Source: Nemertoderma westbladi (taxonomy: Eukaryota; Xenacoelomorpha; Nemertodermatida; Nemertodermatidae). Taken from it: a stretch of 64,000 nt of DNA. The stretch covers positions 1 through 64,000 of the forward strand of contig JAUCBJ010006322.1 in the NCBI GenBank assembly GCA_032718475.1, in the 5' to 3' direction. This document shows positions 49,092 to 61,711 of this stretch, piece after piece (within the stretch, counting starts at the first letter, position 1; each line of letters begins with the position of its first letter). The position numbers and the translations under genes were made by a program. The notes under the pieces are model-generated. The model saw only the letters and a program-made list of their open reading frames with translations. It did no database searches and was not told the origin of the DNA.

Positions 49092-52000
49092 CTTGTTCTT
49101 GGCATCTATCTGAATTTCAATAGTGTCTAGTAAGCTTTCGGCCATCTGAGTATTCCCGTATTCCAGAGTAAGATGGAGTGGTGTATTACCGTTGTCATCC
49201 TGGCTTGCATAGCATGCTCCAGCGTCAAGGGCAGCTCTCATTAGATGCTGAAAGTTTAAAGGGAATGACTGATGGGCATTGTACAGCGGGATGTCAACTA
49301 GCTTAAATTAATGTGCAGGTATGCGCTGCTAATACAGATTCATTGAGGTATTCCTTGCTCTACTAAACTTTGCCAGTTACGAAGCTAATTTATCACCTAA
49401 AGCATGTATATAGAATTCTTATATTCCCCATAGGTCACTCTAAACAGCGGTTTGATGAATTTAACTCCCATCAGAGAATAGCCCCCCCCCCCCCACCTTT
49501 AACTCCTCATTAATGTCCCTTTAGTGAGAATTTAGATCCCGGCTTTCACCAAATACCAATTTGGGAAGGCGAACTATGTTCCCTGCAAGAAAATTGTGGT
49601 TATATGCCTGAGAACTTTGGACTTCTACTAAGTTAGGCCCCCTGCAGGCAAAGTTGACTTAGCTCCCCTCTGCAGCAGATTATGCACTGTTCATTAGGAC
49701 AATAAAGCAATAATAACCAAGATATATAGGAATTCTGGAATGTGGTCTTTTCACAAAGTACAATTTTTGAATAAATTTGAATCTTTTAAATAAATCAATA
49801 AATTATGTCTAACAATGGGGTCGAGCTTGTATTTCTAGACCGAATTTGCGCAGGGTGGAATGAATGTAACAATATACGTTAGTACACATGTGATGGAAAC
49901 CGTGTACCATAACGTGTTTCAAGGTGTCGTTCTATTGGCCAGGACGTTTCTTCATTGAGAGAGGAAGTGAACCCAGGGAGGACCCTGAGAGGAAACTGAT
50001 CCTCTAGGAAGTTAGATTCGCGCTCGGCTCAGAAGGCTCTGTAGCTCAAGAGGACTTCAGTCCAAAACCGATGCGAATTTTTCTAAGAGGTGATCCACAC
50101 AAAGCATTATTTACACGCGTACATTGGAATACCACCAGCAAGCGTAGGTATTAGGGGGTGGGGACTGGGGAGTCCTTCAGCTGTTCAGGGTGATACACTT
50201 GGACCATTCTTATTTGTAATTGTGGTTGATTATGTTCTATAACCATCTTAATAAAGATGGGGTGATGGTAACAACCCCTACTGGCACAATAAGTGGAGGA
50301 AATCTAGCAAAGTACCTCAATGATCTAGATTTCGCTGATAACTTAGGGGTACTGTCAGAATCACTAGAGGGAGCCCAAAGGCTCATCTGCTCATTGGAAC
50401 AGGTTGCTTCTAGTGTTGGTCTTTTTGTAAACTCCAAGACAAAAATTATGACAGTGAATGAACCTTGACAGCCCTCAAGAAATGTCTGATCGTAAGGGCA
50501 TAAGCTCCAGGGATGGCTTGCACGAGCACATAGATGACTTCTGCTACTTGGGATCATAGACCCGAAGTCAGGTGAAGGAAGACCTTCGGATACGTAATTG
50601 GAACGCATGAGCAGCATTGAATAGTCTATCCAGGATTTGGAAGACCCATAGTATAAAATGGATCTCAAATCTCAATTATGTATGACAGTAGTAGTACCAG
50701 TACTCTTATAGCAGGATATAGGAGTATTAGGTACAGGTTTGTTAGGTATATTGGTATAGGTATTATGGGAGTCCATGCTTGGCTCTAACTGCAATGGATA
50801 ACAAATCCCTGGATGGCACTTTCACAAGAATGTACCACCGGGTTCATTGTGTCAGGTAGAATGAACACATCTCCAATCAGATTCTATACGACATTGGAGG
50901 TGTTCCATTAGTGGGCAATGGCTCGTATGGTACAAGGTGTTAGAAAATAATATATTCACGTCAGTTACAGTAGATAGCCCGCACTATAAGTTTTAAAATA
51001 TTATGATTGTTACTATAATGTTTTAAAGTTCCGGCAATGAGAACGCAGTGATTTCGCAGAATCGAAAAACGCAAAAAATTGGTTTCCAGAATGACATGTT
51101 TCTGCTCTGTGTTGGCTGTATAAAATTGATATTAAAGTGAACCGTTGTACATATTGTTTAGTTTAATACAATATTGTGGGTATTATTACACCCCGGTATC
51201 GATTTGTATCTACTACTATAACCTTTTTTTGCCGATATTGCTGATAATTAACTAATTAAACTCGGTTCTTTTATTTTTATAAATAAATTATACTTAATGT
51301 AACTTACATTAAAGTTCAACAAGCTTGACCATTGACCTAAATGATTGTACACAAAGAAATCACTGCATTGTCTGTATCATAATATAATAATTATTTCATT
51401 GCATCCCTTCTGACATTAGTCATGTGGTTGTACAGCTCGCTTTGTGTTCTGGATCGTATGTTTTCAACATGACACACCCTTCTTTATTCCTTTCATGTAT
51501 TGATAGTATATTTATTACAATTCATGCCAGTCGATATTACCTTCTGGATATGAGGTGGTGTAAATAAATACATGTACGGAGATTTATAACGGAAACATTA
51601 ACTACATGGTAAAAGTTTGTTCACATACACCAATCATGTCAAATAGAATTATTATTTTGTGATGCTTATACTTAAAAGATTTTTGAAAAAAATTGCGATC
51701 ATTATTGAATGCAGAATGTTTTCTTAAGCCAGAAATATTGAATTTAATTGAAATATTTATTTACTTGTAATAGGTTTTATATAGTATACAAGCTCGGACA
51801 AAATGCAACATAATTTTGAAATTTTATGCTAAACAAAATATCAAACAAGATCAACTTAGGATTTAATGAAGAGAAGATTAAATATTATTAAAATACGATG
51901 ATTTGAAAATCGGGAACACCAACAAAATACAAATAAAACCGATAAAACAAAACGTTATTTGCAAATCCCCAAAAAATCAATACATTCAGAAATTCGATAT

Positions 52001-52216
52001 ATAATTAATAACAATTGAACCTTTATGTTCATTACACAAAACATTTATTTAATATGGGATCAATCAGTTAAGTCATACATACCTCTGGTTCCCTCCAATC
52101 CACTCTCAAGTCCACAAACTCATTGGTGCAGAAATGTACTCCAGATAGCTGCCCAGCACATGCTGCCAGGTGAAGAACACCCATCCCACCATGGTTTACT
52201 TTATTAACATCAGCTT
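49092..52216 (-). CDS. Ankyrin-repeat protein, two internal exons (partial)
   Basis: The exons are 52216-52083 (44 codons after 2 bases of a split codon; acceptor ATTTTACCACAG, donor GTATGT) and 49247-49092 (52 codons; acceptor AAACTTTCAG, donor GTTAGT). The joined frame is open. Seen: ADVNKVNHGGMGVLHLAACA in the first exon and DDNGNTPLHLTLEYGNTQMA with LDTIEIQIDAKN in the second. Both carry the ankyrin signature (G-x-TPLHLA... and a D.NA.. turn), so this is a stack of protein-protein interaction repeats. The segment between them (NEFVDLRVDWREPE) does not look like a canonical repeat and may be a linker. No further exons on either side were recognised; the gene continues in both directions. 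The 2.8-kb intron contains a LINE fragment on the opposite strand. Confidence 0.72.
50150..50960 (+). pseudogene. LINE reverse-transcriptase fragment
   Basis: A broken reading frame contains GDTLGPFLFVIVVDYVL, then YLNDLDFADNLGVLSESLEG, which is the RT palm with the catalytic dipeptide position changed (FADN). SLEQVASSVGLFVNSKTKIM and a 'DFCYLGS' block follow. Stops and frameshifts are present, so it is dead. It is in the same family as 55300-55810 and 62440-63600. It lies in the intron of the ankyrin gene, opposite strand. Confidence 0.75.
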
Positions 52217-52699
52217 CTGTGGTAAAATGAAAGAATAGCACTGTTACAACTTATTAATTTCAATAATTATAATTATTCATAAATTGAATTAATTAAAGTC
52301 TAAAAACAAACAATTTATTGTTTGAAAACTGGTATTCGTGGTTCCTGGATACAGTATTTACATATACGGGAAACCCATCCTAAAATATAATATGTCAATT
52401 CGAGCTTTTAACTATATCCTTTAGTATATTATTATACTATATACACCACAATGGTCTTGTATTGGATCAAAAATCCTTTTGAGAAATCAATCATCCTAGT
52501 CGTAGATATCGCTTTTAAATCACCTACACAATCTACTCAGATACTTGGCTCTTCTAGAAGGATTAACTCTTTACCACTCACTATACTGTAAAAAGAACTA
52601 AGAAACTAAGAAATTCTCTGAATTTGAAAGAACCAAGAACTTTTGAACCTTAAACCTTCAACTGCAAGTGGTATCTAAGAAATATAAAGTATATTAGAA

Positions 52700-55100
52700 C
52701 AATCTGTATTACACACAAAACGGATATTCTCTGTCTTCAGGAGCATTGGTTAGGCACAAGGGAAGTGGAGTACTATCTAGATCAGCCTAGTATACATGAC
52801 CACTATACAGTATACATGTATAACATTTACAGTTCCTGATGAGATGAAGTAGCTAAAACGACGGGTGCGTGGAGAAGGTGGAACTGCAATCTTCGTAAAA
52901 AATCACTTATCACCATTCTCCAAACAACTTCAATGTCAGACTGATAGGCTGTGTTGTATTTTCCTCAAAGGATTTCATAACATAAATCTAGCTATTTTCA
53001 ACACATACAGCCAGCTGATTGTGGCAATCCAGATGACAAGGTCAAATTTAAATCAGAGGCAAATATCATTGCATCTGCGTTCGAAGAATGTTTATATAAC
53101 CCCACTTCTTGCAGGTGACCTAAATCATATTTTTCTTGGAGATAGGGGCATTCATCCCAGAATGCCACCAGGAAGTATGTCAAACAAAAGACTTCAACGC
53201 TCCAATATTTTCCGTGAAACGCTCTCTGAACCTTTTAACCTGATAGCTGCTGATATGACAGAGATAGGTCATGGCGACTTTCACTCTTTCTGTGTAGGCT
53301 TGAACAAAAACTACATAGATATACAAGCTACATAGCTACATAGATCTTAATGCCCCTGCACGTGATACCAGCTCTCTCAGAAACCAATGTTGAAGAGCGT
53401 GTTCAAGAAAATTTGTCTGATCATCAACCAGTGCATTCCGTTCTGTTGCTAGGAGAATATAGAGAGGATAATGAAAGGTATCCAAAATCAAAGATGAAAA
53501 ACATTAAATATCACTTCAAAAGTGCCACCAGTGATCAGCTGACCTCATATAAATGTGAGATTGAAACCGTTTTAAGAAATACTACTGCTAATTGTGCTGA
53601 TACCAAAGCGAAATTGATCATTAGAACAATACATGAAGCAGCAGTGAATAATATCCCATACTCTTTTATAAAGCACAACTCAAAAAATAAAACTACGAGC
53701 AATGCAGACTCTTACATGGAATACTTACGAATGCTGATAAGCACAAATAAGCATAATCCAAAGGCATTTTGGAGGAAAATTCGACCTAGAAAGAGGCAGT
53801 TGTATTCTGACAAAGATATGAAAGATATTCATCCAAATATATTACAACACTTCACCAAAGAGAGTAGGAATGATCACCCATCAATGGATAGGAGATCCAA
53901 TAAGGAGCAACCTGAGAGGGGACGATGCACAGATAGAGCCATCTGATATCAAGGACCTTATTGTGAAATTAAACATAGGAAAACCAGAAGATATTTTTAA
54001 CCAGAATGCAGAATGCTTTCGGTATGCGATCTCACCTACCCTAAGTTTGACAATTGCTGATTTATTTAACAATATAATAAAATATTAATCTTGTCCACAA
54101 ATATTGTCTGTTAGCGTAATTACTCCAATACAAAAACCACAGAAAGTTCCAACCTTATACGTGAAGAAACATCATATAGGAACATCACCATTACACTAAC
54201 TCTGGTAAAACTCTGGGAATTCTCACTTCTCAAGGAACTGTCTACTCTGTCTACCAGTGATTTACAACTTGGTTACAAAGCAAATATTGGAGCTGCTGAC
54301 ATTGCACACTTGGCTGTCTCTGGTTTAATTAACAAATTCATCCACAAAAACTCGCATGTATAACTATTAAGTCTGGACTTATCATCTGCCTTCGATAAAG
54401 TGAACCACAAATTTATATTTCAGAAAATGCGACAAACATCAGTTCCACCAGAAATAGTCAATGCACTTGAATCTAATTACAAGCAATCAGTTGGTTACAT
54501 TTCGTGTGGTGGCTATTTGATCGGCAGTGGTATAGTCATAGAACAAGGAGTACAACAAGGGGGCATACTCTCTCCTCTCCTTTTTAACTTTTATATGAAG
54601 GAGCTATTTGACCAGTTACGAGACAGTGGGTTGGGTTTACATATCAACAATAGCTCTTTTTGCGTAATTAACTACGCTAACGACATTATACTTCTAAGTA
54701 ACATAAAACGAGATCTAGTGAAGCTAATGCGGATTGCTAATCTCTTCCTCGAGGATCACCACATGAAGCTGAACTTAAAAAAGAGCCATTTCCTCTCCAT
54801 AAATAAAAATGGTCTAACTAAAACCAGTGATACCATCCAAACAATTGAGGGTATAACTTTATATGGTAAAGATTCTTGCAGATTCATGGACATCCCAATT
54901 CTGCAACTACCGCTAGTTTTATAGAAACAAAAGTCTGGCAAAATCTAGGAATGCTAAAGCAGAGGGGCTTTACGATCAATAGTTAACGACTTCTGCTATA
55001 TCAGGAGTCTGCACAAAGAGTTCTGCAGGAGTCAATCACCGACATAATTGTAGAGCTTGGTCTGCCATCAACCAGCTGTTGAAGAACTGGAAAAGGCAGC
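52700..55100 (+). pseudogene. Decayed non-LTR retrotransposon (endonuclease + reverse transcriptase)
   Basis: An AP-endonuclease domain begins near 52725 (CLQEHWLGT, then GEGGTAIFVKNHL, AGDLNH and NLSDHQPVHSVLL). A reverse transcriptase follows: LSLDLSSAFDKVNHKF at ~54365, GVQQGGILSPLLFNFYM and INYANDIILLS (YADD changed to YAND). Frames shift at ~53340, 53945 and 54090, and several stops interrupt it. The domain order EN-RT is that of a LINE; I cannot assign the clade. It differs from the other LINE family in this window. Confidence 0.8.
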
Positions 55101-55299
55101 TGAGTAGCTTTTTAAAGGTGCGAGTTTTCCATGCACTAGTTGTGTTACGCTGGGCTCTTTATTGTTGATGACACCAGACCCTTTGATGCTACATATAACG
55201 GAATCTTACACATGGTACACAATGCTATTGTGCGACTGCTATTATAATGTTACCCTGCTACATTGCAACTGTACATTGAGATGCTATGTTGGCTTAATT

Positions 55300-55810
55300 A
55301 AAAAAAAAAAATTTTGCCACCACCATGCAATCCACAATTGGCAGGCTCCAAATGCGGCCTGCATTAAGAATGCTATGCCGTCTTATCATCAAAATTGCAC
55401 TGCAAATTGCATCCCAAGAAATTCATGGGCTGTCCACCATGCCTATTTTTACATAAGGCTGCCAAAGCACAAGATTGTGCTCACGCTGGTCCGCACGGCG
55501 AAAGCTATGCCCTGCAAAGTGGAGGGGCGGCTTTGTACAAATGTTAAGCTTGGGGGACCATTGAGACACCTCCAATGTTATATAGTATCTGGTTGAAGAT
55601 GTGTGCAATGTACTTGACACAGTGAACCGAACCCGACATTGTATTCTTGTGAATGTGCCATCTAGAGATTTGGTATCCTCTGCAGTTAGCGCCCAGCATG
55701 GACTCCCATAAAGGAGTACTGGTTCTAATGCTGCTAAATAATCAGACCGTAAGTTTCCGATGTATTCTAAGCTTTGGGTAATGCAATTCTCATGGCAACT
55801 CATTGCAAAA
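55300..55810 (-). pseudogene. LINE C-terminal fragment and 3' end
   Basis: Reverse frame with ALEPVLLYGSPCWALTAEDT, KSLDGTFTRI and HFAGHSFRRADQ, the C-terminal thumb/post-RT part of the same LINE family as 50150-50960. The 3' end, read on the minus strand, has CCAATTGTGGATTGCATGG followed by a run ending in T-rich sequence. The same end occurs near 63490-63530. Confidence 0.7.
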
Positions 55811-55829
55811 GTAAGTTCTACCTACAATT

Positions 55830-56434
55830 CTTCTGTTTAATGCACCTTGTTTTAACATAACAATTATGAATTATTATTGAATATTGAAATAAGTTGATGA
55901 AATTATTAATAAACTATTTTCTATTTATCTAATTAACACATAGGAATAACACATAGGGATAAACATATCGATAAAAATAATTAGTAAAAAACGAAATATT
56001 CTTCCTGTGGAGATAAAAAAGGGTGATTTACGATAAAGATTTGCTTTTGTTCGTTAACAATATTTCATTACGTTTTGACCAATGCACTTATTTTACTGAT
56101 TTTTCTTTGATCTCATAATATTATTTCTACAATTTGTTCAGGCACATGTAATGATGTCAACCCGATTGATCTGCTCATGCATGCACGTTAAGTATATTAT
56201 AAACCATCAGTAAGTTCACCAATACCACAAATGGAGCCTATTGCCATTCATGTTAGTAGTGCTTTGCATTATTACAAGCAGTCAATCATATAATATATTA
56301 CATGCACATGATTGATTTCCATCCACAAAGCTATTCAGTTATGGAGCAGGGAAGTTAGTTGCTGTTGAAAAAGTTGAATTCCAAGTTAGTAATTTAATTT
56401 GCTTTATTTTTATTATTATTCAAATTGTCAGATA
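55830..56434. other. AT-rich stretch without recognised gene
   Basis: Unique AT-rich sequence between the LINE 3' fragment and the nested transposon. Nothing can be supported. Confidence 0.4.
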
Positions 56435-56450
56435 GGCAATCAGTGGCGGG

Positions 56451-56633
56451 TGTTAAAATTTGATTCGACGTAATACAATAATATATTCATATTGAATAGA
56501 AACACTAAATATAATAAACCGCCCGAACAGTGAACACTTAATTGCTATAGGCCTACTACTGTACTACTCTACTGTCAACCTACAGACATACTGCCGGTAC
56601 TCATAAAGTAACACTTTTAACAGCTATCTAACA
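56451..56633 (-). repeat. copia 3' LTR
   Basis: 183 bp. It matches the copy at 61537-61711 apart from a few substitutions and small indels (for example CCGCCCGAACAGTG is shortened in the other copy). Confidence 0.88.
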
Positions 56634-56840
56634 GAACTAACCCTCTTTCTTATAAGAAACTTAGACTGAGAACTATATGACTAAATAATCAGAAGCGAAC
56701 AAAATATATAGAAAGTATTTAATTCACCTTCTTTTCCTAAAAAAAAATTCCTACACCAATTAATATATAATTATTAATAATATAGAAATGAGAACAATTT
56801 TTACGTTATATTCCCATATCAATAACTCCTGAAGTTATAG

Positions 56841-56980
56841 TATTTAGAATCTTAATTGGACATACGCCCCGCTTCATCAGGACGTCAGCTATCTGGTGTT
56901 TGGTTTTTAGTATTTAGAATCTTAATTGGACATACGCCCCGCTTCGTCAGGACGTCAGCTATCTGGTGTTTGGTTTTTAT
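56841..56980. repeat. 70-bp tandem duplication at copia RNase H end
   Basis: Two near-identical copies begin TATTTAGAATCTTAATTGGA and end GGTGTTTGGTTTTTA. They differ at CTTCATC / CTTCGTC. The duplication covers the last codons of the polyprotein (the part encoding IADVLTK). Confidence 0.9.
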
Positions 56981-58655
56981 CAGTTCAATCTTACCCAGTT
57001 CCCGATTCTGAAGCAGTTCTTTAACCGATGCTATATCGATGCGAAGACGTTTCTCGCTCACAGGAATTGTGGAATGTTTTGCGGTATGAAGTTTTTTTGC
57101 AATCAATATAAGCTGTAACTGGTATCTTGTGTTTTACAATGTCGGATAATGTAGCGGCAGCATAACTAGCTTCTTCCAGAGCATCAACTAGCGCCAACCC
57201 CTCTGCAGCCAATGTACTTTTAACAACACGACGAATCTTCTTGCTTCCCCAAGTAATAGGAGAACAACGATTATTAGATCCACAGAAAAAAATGATGTAA
57301 CCTTCTGCACTAGATGTATCATCAGGCAAGTTAGCATGGGATGCATCACTGTATACTTTCAATTGCCAATCAGATGTTATTCCTAGATTCGGAAATGCAA
57401 TGGAAACTTGCTGAGATATAAGTCTTGATATCATTTTATTGCTCTTCTTCAAATGTGTCACATCAGCTTTATTGGTTGACATACTCATTTCCAATACATC
57501 AAAACTTAGATCAGGCCTAATCTGATTAGCGGCCCAATTTACTTGACCAATCACTGACTTTAAAGCGGTGACTTCTCTTTTACTAAGCTCATGAGGCTTT
57601 CCAATAGGTCGAATAGGCATTGTTTGTAAACCATCAATATATGACCATTGGTTGACCAATGGTGCAATGGTCATATATTGATTTGTAAACCATCAATATA
57701 TGACCATTGGTTGACCAATGGTGCAATGGTCATATATTGATTTGTAAACCATCAATATATGACCATTGGAAGAGAGAAATGTCTTTGTCTTGTTCAATAA
57801 ACAAGCCAACATATTTCATTTTACCATCATCCGATCTACCAACTTTGAAAGTCTCTTTAATCGGCGAAACAACGTATTTCTCAAAATATTTTGTTCCGGA
57901 ATAAAGGAAATCATCAACATGTAGCATGAACAAACCCTGAAGCTTATTATTGAAGTACCATATAAACATTGCACTATCATATTTACACATCACACATCCT
58001 AAACGTTCCAGTTCATGTTTGACTGAAAAGTACCAATTTCTGGCCGCATCATTCAGCCCATAAACGGTCTTACATAACTTCCACACAACTAAATCATTGT
58101 TTAATGCTTCATCTGGAGGTTTTAGAAAAACATCAGGAGCAATTTTTTCACCCTGTAGAATGCTGACTTAATATCAATGGCTTTAACATTCCAAGAAAAG
58201 GAGGAAGATAATGACAAAAATATTCTCAGTTTTGATTTAGCAGCTGTTGGTGAATCTGTCTGAAGCAAATTGGTCTCTTCAAACCCCCGTGCCACTAAAC
58301 GAGCCTTGATAACTTTACTTCCATCTGACAATGGCTTTTCAGTAACGACCCTAGTCGTAGATATGGTATTTTGATCTCCAGCTGGTACCTCCTGAAAAAC
58401 TTCAAACTCCTTCCAATTATCTAATTCTTTCTGTTTTGCTTTCAAAACTGCTTCCTCGTTGTATCGGCACCTGGGTACTAAAACCACATTTATTTCATTT
58501 ACCTCAGAATTAGAACCATCTGAATGAGGTTCATTCGTCAAATCTCCGGTATCATGAACAATAATTTCGTGTTGGTCAGGTTCAATAATATCCCACGATT
58601 TAATAGAGTCTAAATTCATTGAAACAGGTTGGTCTGGAGCATTATTTGGATTCAC
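56885..58655 (-). pseudogene. copia reverse transcriptase-RNase H (broken)
   Basis: From the 5' side: the RVT_2 entry (KQKELDNWKEFEVFQEVP, KVIKARLVARGFEE), then YGLNDAARNWYFSVKHELE, then the catalytic LHVDDFLYSG, then RNase H with YSDASHANLPDDTSSAEGY and STLAAEGLALVDALEEASY. These motifs are diagnostic of Ty1/copia. The frame is broken near 58110-58130, by the 118-bp insertion at 57626-57743 and again near 57090. Confidence 0.88.
57626..57743. repeat. Two 59-bp copies inserted in copia RT
   Basis: A 59-bp unit starts at 57626 and 57685, with a partial third start at 57744. Each unit contains an inverted repeat (CAATATATGACCATTG against CAATGGTCATATATTG), so it folds back on itself. It replaces the normal single QWSYIDGLQ coding segment and shifts the frame. 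Confidence 0.9.
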
Positions 58656-58750
58656 ATTGATACATGATCTATACTTTCCGGTCTTTTTACCAGCTCGTCC
58701 AATGACTGTGGCAGACTCTATTGGTGCAAATTCACTAACCTGGTAACGGA

Positions 58751-59854
58751 TTATTTGCCCAGATTTTGGAAAACTAATGGTTTTTGTGTTAGGTTTAATT
58801 GTATTAAGTGGTGTCCTGGTCCATTCTTATTTTCTTCTTGGTTTATTTCAGTTCCATGTTCCTCATCACTACCTTCTTCATCTTGGAGAACCACCGCATC
58901 TGAAAGAGGTTTGTTCGTTTGTGGATCACTTTTGTTGAATTCAGTACTAACTTTCATAATTCTGTTAAGAGAAACCATGACGTAAGTACTACCATGTCTA
59001 ACAAAGACAACTTTACCATCCTGTCCAATCACTTTTCCAGGCCCATGCCACCGATTACTATCATGTCTTTTGAAGTAAACTTTGTCACCATGTTCGAAAC
59101 TTTCTGAAGATGTTGTGATCTTATGTTGGAGCGCCATTCGAACTCTTGAGGATGCTTCAGATCTCATGAATGCAATCCTAGCCTGATGAAGAGTTTGAAG
59201 ATGCTATGCGAAAATGTCACATATAGTTATTCCTTCCAAAGCTGGAGGGTTGTTAATAAGTGTTAAAGGAAGAGTAGGATTTTTTCCAAAAACAAGTTGG
59301 TATGATGAGAATCCAGAGACATTCTGTAAAGCATTCTTAGCATTGAGAGCCCAGACTACAGCCATGCTAATAGATAATTTTTGGTCGTCTTCGATCATTT
59401 TGGTAACCATTGTATCAATAACAGCATGGTTTCGTTCACATAATCCATTCTGCCATGGACAACTTCAATGTTGAGATTTTCACACCACCCCAAAACCGAA
59501 ACCAGAACCTATCCATAAACTAATCACCTTGTCAATAATTGTCTCAGGTCTTTTATCAGTGATCACACAAGATAAACAAAATCTTGTAAACATATCAATT
59601 AAATGAAGGAAGTAGATTCCAGGTTGGAATTGCTTCAAATCCATGGCCATGGCCTCATTAAATTCTCTTGCCATAGGCAAACATACAAGTGGGCGAGCAG
59701 AATTTTTCTTAAAACGTTGACAAACTTCACATCGATTCTCAATTTCCTGTAGAACTTGTTTCATCTCGTCATGTAGTCGTCTCGTAATGTCCTCTCGTAA
59801 TGTCAAGGGGTATTTCCCGCCCAAAAATGATTGCTGTATCATAGTCAAGATCAA
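58751..59854 (-). pseudogene. copia integrase (broken)
   Basis: The zinc-binding end CEVCQRFKK is followed by AMDLKQFQPGIYFLHLIDMF, the catalytic-core start with its first Asp. FARPLV-like and ALNAKNALQN segments follow, then the basic C-terminal part (GDKVYFKRHDSNRWHGPGKV). Frame breaks fall near 59480 and 59200. Confidence 0.8.
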
Positions 59855-59887
59855 GCTGAATTTGCGCCCTCTTCATGGCAGTCTTAC

Positions 59888-60330
59888 TCAAAAGTAAAGG
59901 AATGTCACTGTCTGCAACATCACTATGAATAACCGCTTTCTTACCTGCAAGTTCACAAGGGAACCATTCTTCATATAATGAAATCTTATTTTCTCCACAC
60001 CCAACACGAAAAAGTCTACTACCATTACCTTCCTCATCGATTTTTCTTCTGGAGTCAGCGTCGACAAATAACAAATAACGACAAATAACTTTCCTGCCAC
60101 AGTAGAACTGCAAGCACTATCCAACACTACCGCATTCCTAGCCTCAGAAGTCAGCAAACCCATGTCCTTTGTATTTGACCCAGTGAATAAAACCAAATTG
60201 ACTTCTTCACGTTCATTGTTACCACATACCTCAAAAACCCTTTCCATATTCTCATAGCTATCTGGACAGGTTTTTACAAAATGACGAATGGAATCACAGG
60301 AACTGCACCTCAGGATGTTCCCTTCTGTAT
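59888..60330 (-). pseudogene. copia zinc knuckle and aspartic protease (broken)
   Basis: A CX2CX4HX4C zinc knuckle (CSSCDSIRHFVKTC) at about 60265-60306 marks the nucleocapsid end of Gag. It is followed by a protease with VLDSACSSTV, where the catalytic triplet reads DSA. The downstream frame overlaps another by frameshift. Confidence 0.72.
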
Positions 60331-60339
60331 CAGTGGGAT

Positions 60340-61240
60340 TTAATTTCTACGTTCTTTTAGTTGCCTTAACCTTGAGGAATCATTGGTTTGTTTGTCGGAT
60401 GTGGATGGAACCATACGTATAAAAGCTGGTTTCCCCTGGTTCCTATCGCCCATGCTGTAGTTCGAGTGGTTTCCCTGATTGAATGAACTATAAGGCTGCC
60501 GATATGATTGACGAAAATTATTTGATGAATAATATTTTCGATTACGTGCTTGTGCTATATTGACATGTTCAATGTCACCTTCGCCTGATAACAGCACACC
60601 ATCCTCTAGGAGATCAGAAGATCTAACTAGAACATAGCTATCAGCGATATTTGCCTCTTCAAGTTTCACTATGGGATCGGTTTGCTCTGAAACAGGCTTG
60701 GATTGCGAACCAAAAAACTTCTTAAGAGAACTTTTAGTTTGAGCAAATAAGGAGCCCTTTTTAGTATAATCAACTGCAGTAAGAACAAGAAGCCTCTCTT
60801 TGTGCGTTAGTTTAGCAGCATCAAGCAGCTTAAAAGCCATGACAGGTTGCGGAAGTTCCATTCCGCATTGTTTTGTTTTATTGTATAGTTTCTCGAACTC
60901 AATAATAAAATTCGAAATCTGTATATTTTTCATAGACGAATGTTAACACGTCTTTTTTGAACAGATTGTCGAATAATGAATTAATGTACTTACCCCATCC
61001 AGTGTTTTTAATGAATCGAGAGTGAGTTCAGTAAATACCTTGTCTCGAACCCCCGTAGCGTCGTCCTCGGGTAAAGCCAACGCAATAGCTAAACCTTGTT
61101 GTTACGGGGAAAGTTCAGTCACTTCGCTCCATGCTTTGAGTTCCTGTACATAACGCTCATACGGTTTTTTAACGCTGTCAAACGAAGGAGGATTTTTGTA
61201 TGATGATGATGCCGTCATTGAATTAGCTTTAAGAAACTTG
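60340..61240 (-). pseudogene. copia Gag (broken)
   Basis: Start region MTASSSYKNPPSFDSVKKPY, then KAWSEVTELSP followed by a stop, then the Gag core (FIIEFEKLYNKTKQCGMELP, AFKLLDAAKLTHKERLLVLT), which is the capsid-like fold of copia Gag. A Ser/Asn/Arg-rich linker leads to the zinc knuckle. There is at least one stop and one frameshift (near 60960). Confidence 0.75.
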
Positions 61241-61246
61241 TCACCT

Positions 61247-61412
61247 GTGAACGCCTGTAAAGTAGTTGCCAAAACGCCGCCAATTAATAATCTTGTCACC
61301 TGTGAACGCTGAATGCCTGTAACTGTGTAAATTAGTCGCCAAAACGCTGCCAATTAATAATCTTGTCACCTGTGAACGCTGAATCCCTGTAACTGTGTAA
61401 TGTAGTCGCCAA
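61247..61412. repeat. ~70-bp tandem repeat in copia leader
   Basis: CTTGTCACCTGTGAACGC and CGCCAAAACGC(C/T)GCCAATTA recur three times, the first copy shortened. They lie between the primer-binding site and Gag. Confidence 0.85.
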
Positions 61413-61524
61413 ACGCCACCGCTAACGCAACGCCTCGTGTTCTTCGTCGCAAGATATGCCAGTTACCGGTAGGCCACTTTCACTATATGTTCGCACTTAT
61501 TCGCTGCCACCAGCACCGGCTACC

Positions 61525-61536
61525 GCTCTGCTACCA
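61525..61536 (-). other. copia primer-binding site
   Basis: On the minus strand TGGTAGCAGAGC directly follows the 5' LTR. It matches the 3' end of animal initiator tRNA-Met over 11 nt, so that tRNA probably primed reverse transcription. Confidence 0.7.
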
Positions 61537-61711
61537 TGTTAAAATTGGATTCGACGCAATACAATAATATATTATTCATATTGAATAGAAACACTAAATA
61601 TAATAAACCGAACACTTAATTGCTATTGGCCTACTACTGTACTACTCTACTGTCAACCTACAGACGTACTGCCGGTACTCATAAAGTAACACTTTTAACA
61701 GCTATCTAACC
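61537..61711 (-). repeat. copia 5' LTR
   Basis: About 175 bp. The first base pair at its outer edge has changed from the expected TG start. It is otherwise close to the 3' LTR. Confidence 0.88.

Larger units (their letters stand above)
56451..61711 (-). mobile_element. Ty1/copia LTR retrotransposon, full-length but inactivated
   Basis: The element is 5.26 kb on the minus strand. The LTRs are ~180 bp (56451-56633 and 61537-61711), starting TGTTAG and ending TAACA. The order from the 5' LTR is primer-binding site, Gag, protease, integrase, reverse transcriptase-RNase H, 3' LTR; integrase before RT defines Ty1/copia. It is dead: stops and frameshifts in Gag, breaks in integrase, and a 118-bp insertion in RT. 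The LTRs differ by several substitutions and small indels, so insertion was not recent. Confidence 0.9.

Noticed and set aside
52828-52850. Second hammerhead (CTGATGAG near 52833)
   Set aside because: No stem II and no GAAA follow at a suitable distance; it lies in LINE coding sequence.
59214-59474. Plus-strand frames across the copia element
   Set aside because: They are antisense to recognised integrase and protease coding sequence.
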